DNA of 33,648 nucleotides, from NCBI GenBank assembly GCA_023665905.1, contig JAMPDA010000019.1, forward strand, positions 1 to 33,648, in the 5' to 3' direction. The notes under the pieces are model-generated. The model ran no database searches, had not been told where the DNA came from, and saw only the letters and a list, made by a program, of their open reading frames with translations. Both the position numbers and the translations under genes were made by a program. The DNA is from Roseburia sp. Lineage in GTDB: Bacteria; Bacillota; Clostridia; Christensenellales; Pumilibacteraceae. Shown here one piece after another: positions 16,564-25,095 of the stretch; position 1 is the first letter of the stretch, and every line of letters starts with the position of its first letter.

Positions 16564-17526
16564 CTACAGCATTTTCGATATCAAAAACGCGACGCGAAAA
16601 GCCATTGCGTCGTTGAAATTGCGTATATCGAGTCCCGTCATTTTTTCTATCTTGTCGAGGCGGTATATCAGCGTGTTGCGGTGCACGTACATGCTTCGGC
16701 TCGCTTCCGAGATATTGAGCGAGTGTTTTATAAACGCGTCGGCGGCCGTCATGAGCTCCGCGTCGTCGAGCACGGCGCGGTAATTTTTGTCGAGCGCCGT
16801 TTTTACGTACTTTTCCATAGTGACGGCGGACAGCTCGGACAGCGCCTTGACGAGCGCATACTCTTTATGCGAATAAATGTCGTTCTGCGCGTCGAATTCC
16901 GCGCCGTTTACGAGCGCCGAACGCGCGTATGAAAAATACAGCGGCAACTCCGAAACGCCGTGCGCTACGCCGCCTACGCCTATCTTTACGACGTCTTTTA
17001 TCTCCTCCGCAAGGTTTTCACGCAGCACGAGCGCAAACTCGCCTGCGGACCTGTAATCGCTGTTGTTGTCCACTTTTTTGCAAAACGCTGTAACGCCCGA
17101 CGTCATGTCGGCGACGAAGTCGTCCGCGCTCGCAACTACGGACAGATAGTCGAATACGCCCGTTCCGCTCTTTTCGCAGAACAGCGCAAAGACAAAGTAA
17201 TCGGACTTGCCCACATGCACGCCGACGGGGATATCGCCCGAGCCGTCTAAGAACATGCGCAACGCGTCGTCCGGCGAAGCGCTCCTCGAGCACACCGAAC
17301 TGATGTATTCCCGCGCGACCGCCGCCGTCACGCGGCTCGCGTCGTCGCAACCGTTCACGGCAAAAGCGTACCGCTTTCCGCATAAGGACACGGTAAACAC
17401 CGTTCTCGCGCGCTCGCTGTCAGAAATAACGCCGTCGGCGCCGATATCTTTCGGGATATCTACGCGCACTACATCGAGCCCGCAAGTTTTTTTAAGTTTT
17501 TCGATCGTTTGTTCTATTTGATCCAT
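16564..17526 (-). CDS. CdaR/PucR-type transcriptional regulator
   Basis: This 320-residue DNA-binding protein ends in a PucR-family helix-turn-helix (about 265-315): the segment AADAFIKHSLNISEASRSMY, then VHRNTLIYRLDKIEKMTGLDI and FNDAMAFRVAF are close to the family pattern. The middle (about 130-250) resembles the GGDEF-like domain of CdaR-type regulators, including an ARSAL helix; the first 120 residues are unassigned and may sense a ligand. Such proteins usually activate amino-acid, sugar-acid or purine catabolism. Its ATG shares one base with the TAA of metY, so it is the last gene of the apbE operon and may regulate it or part of it. The effector is unknown. Confidence 0.85.
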   Translation of the reverse strand: MDQIEQTIEKLKKTCGLDVVRVDIPKDIGADGVISDSERARTVFTVSLCGKRYAFAVNGCDDASRVTAAVAREYISSVCSRSASPDDALRMFLDGSGDIPVGVHVGKSDYFVFALFCEKSGTGVFDYLSVVASADDFVADMTSGVTAFCKKVDNNSDYRSAGEFALVLRENLAEEIKDVVKIGVGGVAHGVSELPLYFSYARSALVNGAEFDAQNDIYSHKEYALVKALSELSAVTMEKYVKTALDKNYRAVLDDAELMTAADAFIKHSLNISEASRSMYVHRNTLIYRLDKIEKMTGLDIRNFNDAMAFRVAFLISKML

Positions 17527-18785
17527 TATATCTTTTTCAGCGCGTTTTTAATGTCGTCTATTATGTCGTCGGCGTTTTCGAGCCCTACGCTCAGACGTAT
17601 AAGCGACGGCGATATTCCGGACGCGCGAAGCGCCGCGTCGGAGAGCTGTCTGTGCGTACTCGACGCCGGATGCAGAGCGCATGTACGGAGGTCCGCAACG
17701 TGCACGAGCAGCGAAACGAGCTTGAGCGAATTCATGAATTTTACGCATTTTTCGCGGCTCTCCAGCTCGAACGAAATCACGCCGCTGCCCTTTCCGCCCA
17801 TGTACTTAATGCACTTTTCATATTCGGAATTGTTTTCGAGCATGGGATATGTTATGGACTTAACGTGCCCGTCGCCTGCAAGGAAGCGCGCCACTTTTAA
17901 GGCGTTTTCGCAGTGCCGCTCCATTCGCACGCTCAATGTTTCCATGCCGAGGTTGGTCAAAAACGCGTTGAACGGCGAGGCTTGCGTGCCCATATCGCGC
18001 ATAAGCTGAGTGCGCGCCTTCGTTATATACGCCGCCGCGCCGAAATCGCGCGTGTACACTACGCCGTGATAACTGTCGTCGGGCGTTGTAAACGCAGGAA
18101 AATTACCGTTTGTCCAATCGAACTTGCCGCTGTCCACGATAAATCCGCCGACAGCCACGTCGTGCCCGTCGAGATATTTGGTGGAGCTGTGCACAACTAT
18201 GTCCGCGCCGAACTCGAAAGGTCTGCACAGAATGGGCGTCGTGAACGTCGAATCCATGATGAGCGGTATGCCGTGCCTGTGCGCTATCTGCGCTATTCTT
18301 TCGATATCGGTTATCTGCAACGCCGGATTTGCGAGCGTTTCGCAAAACAGCGCTTTCGTATTCGGCTTGATCGCTTTTTCCACCGCGTCGAAATCACGGA
18401 AGTCCGCGAATATAAAATCTATCCCGAGCTTTCTCAACGTGACGTCGAAAAGGTTGAACGTTCCGCCGTAAATAGCCGTCGCGGACACTATGCTGTCGCC
18501 TGCCGACGCCAAATTGAGTACCGACAGCATGGACGCGCTCTGACCACTCGACGTCATCATTGCGCCGACGCCGCCCTCGAGCGCGGCGAGCTTAGCTTCC
18601 GGCACGGCTATAGTGGGATTGCCGAGCCGCGTATAAAACCAGCCGTTGTCTTTTAGGTCGAAAAGGTCGCCGACTTGCTCCGTCGTGTCGTAGCGAAACG
18701 CCGTGCTCATGGTGATGGGCACTACGCGCGATTCGCCGTTTTTGGGATAATATCCCTCGTGTATGCACTGTGTTTCTTTTTTCAT
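17526..18785 (-). CDS. metY: O-acetylhomoserine sulfhydrylase / Cys-Met metabolism PLP enzyme
   Basis: This 419-residue enzyme of the cystathionine gamma-synthase fold most likely makes homocysteine (or methionine) from O-acetylhomoserine and sulfide or methanethiol. TQCIHEGY opens the protein as in MetY; YTRLGNPT (51-58) contributes the neighbouring-subunit phosphate site; PLP-binding Lys203 is in HSSTKYLDGH. Length about 420 and the LRTCALHPASSTHRQL segment near the C-terminus favour MetY over cystathionine lyase, though methionine gamma-lyase is an alternative. A GGGAGAG ribosome site precedes the ATG. It lies 22 bases after ilvE and overlaps the regulator gene. No SAM riboswitch or T-box precedes it. 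Confidence 0.85.
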   Translation of the reverse strand: MKKETQCIHEGYYPKNGESRVVPITMSTAFRYDTTEQVGDLFDLKDNGWFYTRLGNPTIAVPEAKLAALEGGVGAMMTSSGQSASMLSVLNLASAGDSIVSATAIYGGTFNLFDVTLRKLGIDFIFADFRDFDAVEKAIKPNTKALFCETLANPALQITDIERIAQIAHRHGIPLIMDSTFTTPILCRPFEFGADIVVHSSTKYLDGHDVAVGGFIVDSGKFDWTNGNFPAFTTPDDSYHGVVYTRDFGAAAYITKARTQLMRDMGTQASPFNAFLTNLGMETLSVRMERHCENALKVARFLAGDGHVKSITYPMLENNSEYEKCIKYMGGKGSGVISFELESREKCVKFMNSLKLVSLLVHVADLRTCALHPASSTHRQLSDAALRASGISPSLIRLSVGLENADDIIDDIKNALKKI

Positions 18786-18807
18786 GATCTCTCCCGTACA
18801 GTCGAAT

Positions 18808-19875
18808 TTATTGCCGATCCACTTCGGTCACCCAGCCGAAGTTGTCCTCTATCCTGCCCGTCTGAATACCGGTAAGCGTGTCGAACAGCATATTGGCTAT
18901 GGGACCGGTTTCGCCCTTTTTGCCTATGACATAGTCTACGCCGCCGTCGCCGAGCGTATCCACCGGCGAAATGACCGCCGCCGTGCCCGTGCCAAATATC
19001 TCCGTAAGCGAGCCGTCTTTTGCGCCGGCTATTATCTCGTCGATACTCACTCTGCGTTCTTCCACGGGGATATTTTTCGATCTTAAAAGCTTTATCACGG
19101 AGTCGCGCGTTATCCCGGGGAGTATGGAGCCGTTGAGCGCCGGCGTCACGACTTTGCCGCCGAGCACGAAAAATATGTTCATCGAGCCCACTTCTTCCAC
19201 ATACTTGCGCTCCGTTCCGTCCAGCCACAAAACCTGATCGTAACCCTCTTTTACGGCTTCGTCGCCCGCCTTTATGCTCGCGGCGTAGTTGCCCACTACC
19301 TTGTACGCGCCCGTTCCGCCCTTGCATGCGCGGACGTATTCGCGCTCCACTTTGAGCGCGACGGGCGCAAAGCCGTGAGCGTAATACGCGCCCGACGGCG
19401 AAAGTATTATTATAAACTTGTAGCTTTTTGCGGCATGAACACCGAGCGACTCGTCGCACGCGAATACGAACGGGCGGATATACAGGCTCGTGCCTTTGTC
19501 CGTCGGTATCCATTCGCGCTCGAGATTTACGAGCTCTTTAAGCGCTTCGTACGCCTCTTTTTCATCCACGGGCGGTATGCAAAGCCTGTCGCACGACGTG
19601 CGCATGCGCTTAAAGTTGTCCTCTGCGCGGAACAGCCGCACGGTATCCGACTTGTCGCGATACGCCTTGAGCCCTTCAAACACCGCCTGCCCGTAATGGA
19701 ACACGGAAGTACACGGCAAAAGCTGCAAAGCGTCGAACGGCATTATCGCGCCGTCACCCCACTTGCCGCCAGAGTATTCGCGCACATACATGTAGTCGGT
19801 AAAGAGCTTGCCGAAGCTCGTTACCTTTTCGGGCTTGCTTTTAAGCGCGTCGCACTGTACGAGCCGAGTTTTCAT
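18808..19875 (-). CDS. ilvE: Branched-chain amino acid aminotransferase
   Basis: IlvE (355 residues) interconverts leucine, isoleucine and valine with their 2-oxo acids using glutamate/2-oxoglutarate and PLP. FHYGQAVFEGLKAYR (59-73), the PLP lysine Lys192 in GTGAYKVVGNYAAS, QVLWLDG and the phosphate-binding GTGTAAV near the C-terminus are diagnostic of the larger class-IV BCAT type. The start at 19875 is set by a GGAGG site and by the ATGA overlap with yigZ; the 34 upstream in-frame codons are shadow. Neighbours (an aminotransferase, metY, a CdaR-like regulator) suggest an amino-acid module. Confidence 0.93.
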   Translation of the reverse strand: MKTRLVQCDALKSKPEKVTSFGKLFTDYMYVREYSGGKWGDGAIMPFDALQLLPCTSVFHYGQAVFEGLKAYRDKSDTVRLFRAEDNFKRMRTSCDRLCIPPVDEKEAYEALKELVNLEREWIPTDKGTSLYIRPFVFACDESLGVHAAKSYKFIIILSPSGAYYAHGFAPVALKVEREYVRACKGGTGAYKVVGNYAASIKAGDEAVKEGYDQVLWLDGTERKYVEEVGSMNIFFVLGGKVVTPALNGSILPGITRDSVIKLLRSKNIPVEERRVSIDEIIAGAKDGSLTEIFGTGTAAVISPVDTLGDGGVDYVIGKKGETGPIANMLFDTLTGIQTGRIEDNFGWVTEVDRQ

Positions 19876-20489
19876 TTCGATACGACCTCCTTGCCGATAA
19901 ATACGTTTTCCGAACTTTTTACGGGCGCTATCCCGAACTGCGCCACCGCCGCCGAAACGTCGAAGTCGGGCGGACACAGCGCGGTGAACCGCACGTTATA
20001 ATTATACATTATTCTGTCGATCGTGCATAGCGAATTGCGCAGTATCTGCGAAACTATCGCAAAAGTTTTTTTGTCGCATTCCAGCTCGTACACCGCGCGC
20101 TCCTCGACCGACGACAGTCCGACGCTTTCGATAAGCTCCGCCGCGCCCTGTCTGTAGGCGCGCACGAGCCCTGCCGCGCCGAGCTTTATTCCGCCGAAGT
20201 ATCGCACGACGGCTACTATCGACTTGCATGCGCCCGCCGATCGCAGCGCCGACAGTATCGGCGCGCCGGCAGTGCCGGACGGCTCGCCGTCGTCGTCATA
20301 CCCGAAGTCGTCGCCGCGCTCGTCGGCGATAAACGCATGACACACATGCGTCGCGTCGGGATATTCGGCGCGTATGGCGCTCACCGCTTCTTTTGCCGCG
20401 CCGCGCGACGCAATGCGCTCGGATATGGCGATGAACTTCGACTTTTTGACGATAAGTTCTTTCCTGCCGGCGTTTACGCACAAAAACAT
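19872..20489 (-). CDS. yigZ: YigZ/IMPACT family protein
   Basis: This 205-residue protein belongs to the YigZ/IMPACT family. The signature GEPSGTAGAPIL, then IVAVVRYFGGIKLGAAGLVRAY, is well conserved (about 68-79 and 90-111), and the C-terminal ferredoxin-like domain (about 135-200) is present. Bacterial YigZ has been linked to translation or proline dipeptide handling, without a settled biochemical role. The ATG overlaps the TGA of tyrS by one base (TGATG) and its own TGA overlaps ilvE (ATGA), so translation is coupled on both sides. The open frame before 20489 is a shadow of tyrS. Confidence 0.9.
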   Translation of the reverse strand: MFLCVNAGRKELIVKKSKFIAISERIASRGAAKEAVSAIRAEYPDATHVCHAFIADERGDDFGYDDDGEPSGTAGAPILSALRSAGACKSIVAVVRYFGGIKLGAAGLVRAYRQGAAELIESVGLSSVEERAVYELECDKKTFAIVSQILRNSLCTIDRIMYNYNVRFTALCPPDFDVSAAVAQFGIAPVKSSENVFIGKEVVSK

Positions 20490-21700
20490 CAGAACCGCAC
20501 TTTCAATCTCGTCTTTTTGCCCTTGCAGAGCACGAACTCGCGCGCGGACACGAAATCGGATATCTTGCCGTTTATGTCGGTCACTTTGGCGTCGTCTATC
20601 TTTACGCCGCCGCCCTCGATAAGCCGCCGCGCCTCGCTTTTGGAAGCGCACACCTTGGCGAGCGTCATGACCTCGACTATCGCAGTGTCGCCGCCGACGG
20701 AAAGCTGCACCGTGGGCATTTCCGACGCGCCGCCCTCGAAAGCGGCTTGCGCCTGTTCCTGCGCCGCCAAAGCCGCCGCTTCGCCGTGAATGAGTTTTAC
20801 CACCTCGAACGCAAGGCGCTTTTTAGCCGTATTTATGCGCTCGTCGCGGTGCGCGCACAGCTCCGCTATTTCCTTGAGATCGACGTACGTCAAGAGCTTG
20901 AGGCAGTTTTCCACTTCCTCGTCGTCCACGTTTCTGAAGAACTGATACATCTCGTAAGGTGTGGTCTTTGCGGCGTCCAGCCACAGCGCGCCCTTTTGCG
21001 TCTTGCCCATTTTTTTGCCGTCTTTTGTTTCGAGCAACGAGCAAGTGAGCGCGTACGCGTCCTTGCGCTCCACGCGACGGATAAAGTCCGCGCCTGCCAA
21101 AATATTGCTCCACTGATCGTTTCCGCCTATCTCGAGCTTGCAGTCGTAGTCCTGATACAACCGCAAAAAGTCGTAAGCCTGCATGGGCATGTAGTTGAAC
21201 TCCAAAAAGCTCAAGCCCTTTTCCAAACGCGTCTTGAAACAGTCCGCCGTGAGCATTTTATTGACCGAAAGATACGCGCCGTAATCGCGCAGGAATTCGA
21301 TGTAATTGAGCTTGCAAAGCCAGTCCGCATTGTTGACTATGCGCGCGGCGTTTTCGCCCTCGAAGCTTACGAACCGTTCGAGCTGCGGCTTGATGTGCGC
21401 CACGTTATCGGCTATCGTTTCCGCCGACATCATCTTTCTCATGTCGTTGCGATTGGACGGATCGCCTATCATAGCCGTGCCGCCGCCCACGAGCAAAATG
21501 GGCTTGTGACCGGCTTTCTGCATGATCGACGCCGCCATGAGCGGTATAAAATGCCCTATGTGGAGGCTATCCGCCGTCGGGTCGAAACCGCAGTAAAACG
21601 TGACCGACTCCGAGCCCAAAAGCTTATACAAGTCGTCCTTGTACACCGTTTGCTTTATAAAACCGCGTTGTTCCAGCGTGTCGAAAACGTTTTCTTTCAT
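20489..21700 (-). CDS. tyrS: Tyrosyl-tRNA synthetase
   Basis: TyrRS (403 residues) charges tRNA-Tyr with tyrosine. The class I HIGH motif is at 47-50, KMGKT (230-234) is the usual TyrRS variant of KMSKS, the tyrosine/ATP pocket segment GGNDQWSNI is at 192-200, and an S4 RNA-binding domain occupies about 335-400. The protein is full length. It lies inside an operon and overlaps the aminotransferase gene by four bases (ATGA); no T-box leader, the common control of tyrS in Bacillota, is present because there is no leader. Confidence 0.95.
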   Translation of the reverse strand: MKENVFDTLEQRGFIKQTVYKDDLYKLLGSESVTFYCGFDPTADSLHIGHFIPLMAASIMQKAGHKPILLVGGGTAMIGDPSNRNDMRKMMSAETIADNVAHIKPQLERFVSFEGENAARIVNNADWLCKLNYIEFLRDYGAYLSVNKMLTADCFKTRLEKGLSFLEFNYMPMQAYDFLRLYQDYDCKLEIGGNDQWSNILAGADFIRRVERKDAYALTCSLLETKDGKKMGKTQKGALWLDAAKTTPYEMYQFFRNVDDEEVENCLKLLTYVDLKEIAELCAHRDERINTAKKRLAFEVVKLIHGEAAALAAQEQAQAAFEGGASEMPTVQLSVGGDTAIVEVMTLAKVCASKSEARRLIEGGGVKIDDAKVTDINGKISDFVSAREFVLCKGKKTRLKVRF

Positions 21701-22893
21701 TGTCTGTTCTCCTTTATCTTTCCTTTTATAAGCTCGGCAAGGACGGATATCCCCCTGTCGATGCGCGACTCGTCCGAATTGGAAAAATTGAGCCGCATAG
21801 TGTTGCGTCCGCTGCCGTCGGCGAAAAATTCCTTGCCGGATATAAACGCGACGTTGCGGCTTATTGCCTCATGCAACAGTTCCGACGTGTCGATATATTG
21901 CGGAAGCTCCGCCCAAATAAACAGTCCGCCGTTCGGTCTTGTGAACTCCGCCTCGCTCGGCATGTACTTTTCGAGCGCATATATCATGGCGTCCTTGCGG
22001 CGCTTGTACAACTCGATACTTTTTTTGAGCACAGTATCGAAATATTCGCGTTTTAAATACTCGGCGACGATCATCTGGCAGAGCGCAGGGCTTTGCACGT
22101 CCGCACCCTGCTTGCCTATCGACACTTTGCGTATCACCTCGGGCGCGCCCGTACAAAGCGCGACGCGAAGCCCGGGCGCGACGGTCTTGGAAAAACTCGT
22201 AACGTACACCACCGAGCCGCTCTTATCGAACGTCTTGAGCGGTGGAACGTCCGCGCCGTCGTAGCGCAGTCTGCCGTAAGGGTCGTCCTCGATTATTATT
22301 GTGCCGTATTTTTCGCACAACCGCAGTATATCTTTGCGGTTTTCCGCTGTATAAGTCTTGCCCGTAGGATTGGAAAACGTCGGCACGGTGTACAACAGTT
22401 TGGGCGAATACTTTTTCAGCTTTGCCTCGAGATCGGACAGTACAAGCCCGTCCGTATCGGCTTTAACGCCGACGATGTTCGCTTGATACGTCTTTGCTAT
22501 CTGCAAAAACGCGAGATACGTCGGGTCCTCCACAAGCACAGTGTCGCCGGTATTGACAAAAGCCTTGCACATGAGGTCGAGCCCTTGCTGACCGCCGCTC
22601 ACCACCTGCACGCCATCGGCTTGCGTCTGTATGCCGAGCGAGCTCAGGTATACGATAAGTTGTTCCGTAAGCTCCGCGCAGCCCTCGGTCTGTCCGTATT
22701 GCAATACGGACGCGGCGCGGCTGCCGCCCAAGATATCGGCGGTTACTTGCGCTATTATATCGCACGGCAAGCACTCCGTGGCAGGCATGCCGCCTGCAAA
22801 CGAAATGACGTCCGCGCGCTTTGTCAGCTTTAATATCTCTCGGGTCGCTGTGCCCGACAGGTCTTTTATTCTGTCGCTGAATTTATACATCAT
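21697..22893 (-). CDS. PLP-dependent class-I aminotransferase (2-aminoadipate/LysN-like)
   Basis: This 398-residue enzyme is a fold-type I aminotransferase. ISFAGGMPATECLP (30-43) and LQYGQTEG (64-71) are typical of the LysN/MocR-related subgroup that handles 2-aminoadipate, aromatic or branched amino acids. NPTG (175-178), DDPYGRLRY (203-211), PLP-binding Lys236 in SFSKTVAPGLR and Arg243 are intact, and GLFIWAELP near the C-terminus is conserved. It lacks the N-terminal DNA-binding domain of MocR regulators. An AGG sits before the ATGATG at 22893. It follows the Gx transporter by four bases and overlaps tyrS by four. The substrate cannot be fixed from sequence. Confidence 0.88.
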   Translation of the reverse strand: MMYKFSDRIKDLSGTATREILKLTKRADVISFAGGMPATECLPCDIIAQVTADILGGSRAASVLQYGQTEGCAELTEQLIVYLSSLGIQTQADGVQVVSGGQQGLDLMCKAFVNTGDTVLVEDPTYLAFLQIAKTYQANIVGVKADTDGLVLSDLEAKLKKYSPKLLYTVPTFSNPTGKTYTAENRKDILRLCEKYGTIIIEDDPYGRLRYDGADVPPLKTFDKSGSVVYVTSFSKTVAPGLRVALCTGAPEVIRKVSIGKQGADVQSPALCQMIVAEYLKREYFDTVLKKSIELYKRRKDAMIYALEKYMPSEAEFTRPNGGLFIWAELPQYIDTSELLHEAISRNVAFISGKEFFADGSGRNTMRLNFSNSDESRIDRGISVLAELIKGKIKENRQ

Positions 22894-22897
22894 GTAC

Positions 22898-23461
22898 CTA
22901 TTTGCGAGTGTAGTATACCGAATAAGGCAGTTTTTTTACAATATAATACGTCAACAGACCGGTAAACGCTCCGGCGAGAAGCCCTGCGGTCATCAGTAGC
23001 GGCAACAGCGCGATAAGGTTGACGCCCGTCACCAAACACGCCACGAAGAGCTGAACGCAGTTGAATATGACCGCGCCGACAAGGCTTATCATGGCTATCG
23101 ACATCTTGTCGAACAGCAGCAGGAAAAGCACGACCTCTACCGAAAGCGATATCAATACCGACGGCGCGGAGTACATGAGCGCCGACAGGTTACCCGATAT
23201 CAGCGCGCCGAGAAGGCATTTTACCGCCGCAACGACGTAAGCGTCCGCCACGCCGAGGATTATGAGAGCAAGCAACGGCGCGATGTTGCCGAGCCCGAGC
23301 TTCGCGCCCGGCGCAAGCGGTATTAGCGGCGGAAACATGTTTTCTATGAGCGACACGACGAGCGCGACGCACACGAGCAGCGCCGTAAACGTTATGCGAC
23401 GCGTGTCGAAGGAATGCTCTGCACCGACTTCGGTCGGCATTACGGGACGACGGTTTTTCAT
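22898..23461 (-). CDS. Gx transporter family protein (annotated elsewhere as heptaprenyl diphosphate synthase component I)
   Basis: This 187-residue membrane protein has about five helices and the pattern MFPPLIPLAPGAKLGLGNI (43-61 by its own start), which marks the Hpre_diP_synt_I/Gx transporter family; the fold is ECF S-component-like. Such proteins sit beside NusG-II and ApbE genes in flavinylation and extracellular-electron-transfer loci of Bacillota and are thought to be transporters rather than prenyl synthases. The start at 23461 overlaps the NusG-II stop as ATGA; upstream codons in frame are shadow. The cargo is unknown. Confidence 0.85.
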   Translation of the reverse strand: MKNRRPVMPTEVGAEHSFDTRRITFTALLVCVALVVSLIENMFPPLIPLAPGAKLGLGNIAPLLALIILGVADAYVVAAVKCLLGALISGNLSALMYSAPSVLISLSVEVVLFLLLFDKMSIAMISLVGAVIFNCVQLFVACLVTGVNLIALLPLLMTAGLLAGAFTGLLTYYIVKKLPYSVYYTRK

Positions 23462-23838
23462 TTTCCGCTCTCCCAATGCAGGTCGCTCTCGCCCGATACC
23501 GTAACGGTGATCCCGTGCGGCAAACACACAATGGACTGTCCGGCTCTGCTTATGCTTCCCGTGTTCTCGCAGATCTTATCGGCGCAGTCGGCGTCCGACA
23601 CCCATACTTTTCCCGATTCGATATGCACGGTCAAATGCTCGAGCCGAACTTCCGTGTCGATATCTATAGGAAAACTGCGCTCGTAATCGGGCGCGGTTAT
23701 AACAACCGATCGCGGCGGCTTGCGGTAAATAGCCCAGGCGGCGACGCCTATCGCAACGACGAGCATTGCGGTAATTACGGCGTCGAGCACAGTAAACGCT
23801 TTGGAACGCTTTACTTTTTTGACGTTTTCAAGGTTCAT
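23458..23838 (-). CDS. NusG domain II (EetA-like) membrane-anchored protein
   Basis: This 126-residue protein has a basic N-terminus, one membrane helix (about 16-38) and an exported NusG_II domain with CADKICENTGSISRAGQSIVCLPHG (positions 85-109, quoted in part: DADCADKICENTG and GQSIVCLPHG). In extracellular-electron-transfer loci this family (EetA in Listeria) accompanies ApbE and a Gx transporter. The three cysteines face the outside and could form a disulfide or bind a cofactor. It overlaps apbE by 11 bases and the Gx gene by 4, so the three are translated as a unit. Confidence 0.85.
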   Translation of the reverse strand: MNLENVKKVKRSKAFTVLDAVITAMLVVAIGVAAWAIYRKPPRSVVITAPDYERSFPIDIDTEVRLEHLTVHIESGKVWVSDADCADKICENTGSISRAGQSIVCLPHGITVTVSGESDLHWESGK

Positions 23839-24991
23839 AGAGCTCGTACGCCTCGTAACCGTCGTATTCCTCGGGCTTGTAGAGCTGCACGTTACCGACT
23901 ATTGTATACCTTTTTTCGGTAAAAATCAACCCTTTGCAGCCCACCTTTTTCAAAAGCTCCGCGCCGTCCTCTATGCCCTTCGACGAAACCGCGGTAGACA
24001 GCGCGTCGCACAGCGCGCTCGACTGACCTACGACCGTCGCGGATATCACCCATTCGTCAGTGTTTTTCCATTCTCCGTCCGCATACTCGACGCCTATAGG
24101 CACGCCGTTCGCGCCTATTATGTGCGGCACGTAAACGGGCGTATCGCCGTCGTGGATATAATAGCGCATGTAGTCGCCCGAAGTGACGGCAGACACGTCG
24201 CCGCCCGTCGATATCGCGCACACATAGCCGCGCGAATACGTTTCGCCGGCACGCGGCCGCGGCGACATTACGCCTATATTCCACTCGTCGCGCTTTCCGC
24301 CCGAAATGTGCGAGCCGTAAAAATACGCGTTGCCCGAAATGTCCAAAAGCGCCGACGTCACGCCGTACTCGTCCAATATCTCCGCACATCTATCCACCGC
24401 ATAACCCTTTGCTATGCCGCCGAAGTCGAGTTTGGTGCGTGCATCCGACTTTGTAAGATAGTATTTTCCGTCGAGCTCTGCCGCGCTTACGGAAAGCGGA
24501 TCGCAATAGCTCGCAACTTCGGCGACGCGTTCGGGCGTAGGCAGCGGCGGCGAAATGTGCGTGCCGTCGCCCTGCGGTCTGTACTGCGCTATCGACGCGG
24601 CGTCCACGTGCCAAAGCTCGCAGAGCGGCGACACCGCACAGTTGAAAGCGCCGTCCGTGAGCGTGTAATACTCGGCGGAAAGCAAGTACAGCTCGTATGC
24701 GTGCGCGCCGACCTCGACCGCGACGTCCGCCTGCGCGGCGTTGAACCTGTTTATATCGCTGTTCTCTTTTGTAAGCGAAACCTGCGCGTCGATATCCGCT
24801 ATCTCCTGCTTCATTCGCTTGTACGCGTAGTCCGCCCGACCGCCCATTATCTTCGCCGTAAACATAATGTCGTCGGAAAACGCGGCGGCTTCGGAATACA
24901 CGGAATAGCCGCTCGCAGAACACGAGAGCGAGAGAGCGCACACACAAGCCGCGAGCGCTAAAGCGAATATTTTTTTAGACGGCTTTTTCAC
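23828..24991 (-). CDS. apbE: ApbE/FmnB-type FAD:protein FMN transferase, exported lipoprotein
   Basis: ApbE (387 residues) transfers FMN from FAD to a threonine of exported flavoproteins. A lipoprotein signal peptide is seen: MKKPSKK, a hydrophobic core and cysteines at 16 (LAAC) and 24 (SLSC); either could be lipidated, Cys24 being more usual in position. Family motifs include INRFN (81-85), DGAFN, LDFGGIAKGYAVD (about 210-222), and the GDVSAVTSGDYMRYY region with Mg/FAD-binding residues. The start is GTG at 24991, six bases after a -10 box, without ribosome site, so a leaderless message is predicted. It heads the nine-gene operon to 16564. No FMN-binding-domain target protein is in the window. 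Confidence 0.92.
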   Translation of the reverse strand: MKKPSKKIFALALAACVCALSLSCSASGYSVYSEAAAFSDDIMFTAKIMGGRADYAYKRMKQEIADIDAQVSLTKENSDINRFNAAQADVAVEVGAHAYELYLLSAEYYTLTDGAFNCAVSPLCELWHVDAASIAQYRPQGDGTHISPPLPTPERVAEVASYCDPLSVSAAELDGKYYLTKSDARTKLDFGGIAKGYAVDRCAEILDEYGVTSALLDISGNAYFYGSHISGGKRDEWNIGVMSPRPRAGETYSRGYVCAISTGGDVSAVTSGDYMRYYIHDGDTPVYVPHIIGANGVPIGVEYADGEWKNTDEWVISATVVGQSSALCDALSTAVSSKGIEDGAELLKKVGCKGLIFTEKRYTIVGNVQLYKPEEYDGYEAYELYEP

Positions 24992-24997
24992 ATCTAC

Positions 24998-25026
24998 AGT
25001 GTACCACAGCCGTCTGGATTTTGCAA
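24998..25026 (-). promoter_or_regulatory. Promoter of the apbE operon, predicted leaderless
   Basis: On the minus strand TTGCAA (25026-25021) and TGG-TACACT (hexamer 25003-24998) are 17 bases apart. Six bases (GTAGAT) separate the -10 from the GTG start at 24991. There is no ribosome site. It is divergent from the birA promoter, the two -35 boxes being 34 bases apart. Confidence 0.6.
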
Positions 25027-25060
25027 TTAGACGCGTACAAATATTTGCCCGCTCACTTGC

Positions 25061-25089
25061 TTGATTTATGCGTTTATCGGTGCTACAAT
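25061..25089 (+). promoter_or_regulatory. Promoter of birA, predicted leaderless
   Basis: TTGATT (25061-25066) and an extended -10 TGC-TACAAT (hexamer 25084-25089) are 17 bases apart. Six bases (ATCGAT) lead to ATG at 25096. No ribosome site is visible, so transcription is expected to begin at the start codon. Confidence 0.65.
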
Positions 25090-25095
25090 ATCGAT

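Noticed and set aside
20500..21720. T-box or other leader control of tyrS
   Set aside because: tyrS overlaps the upstream gene by four bases, so there is no leader to fold.
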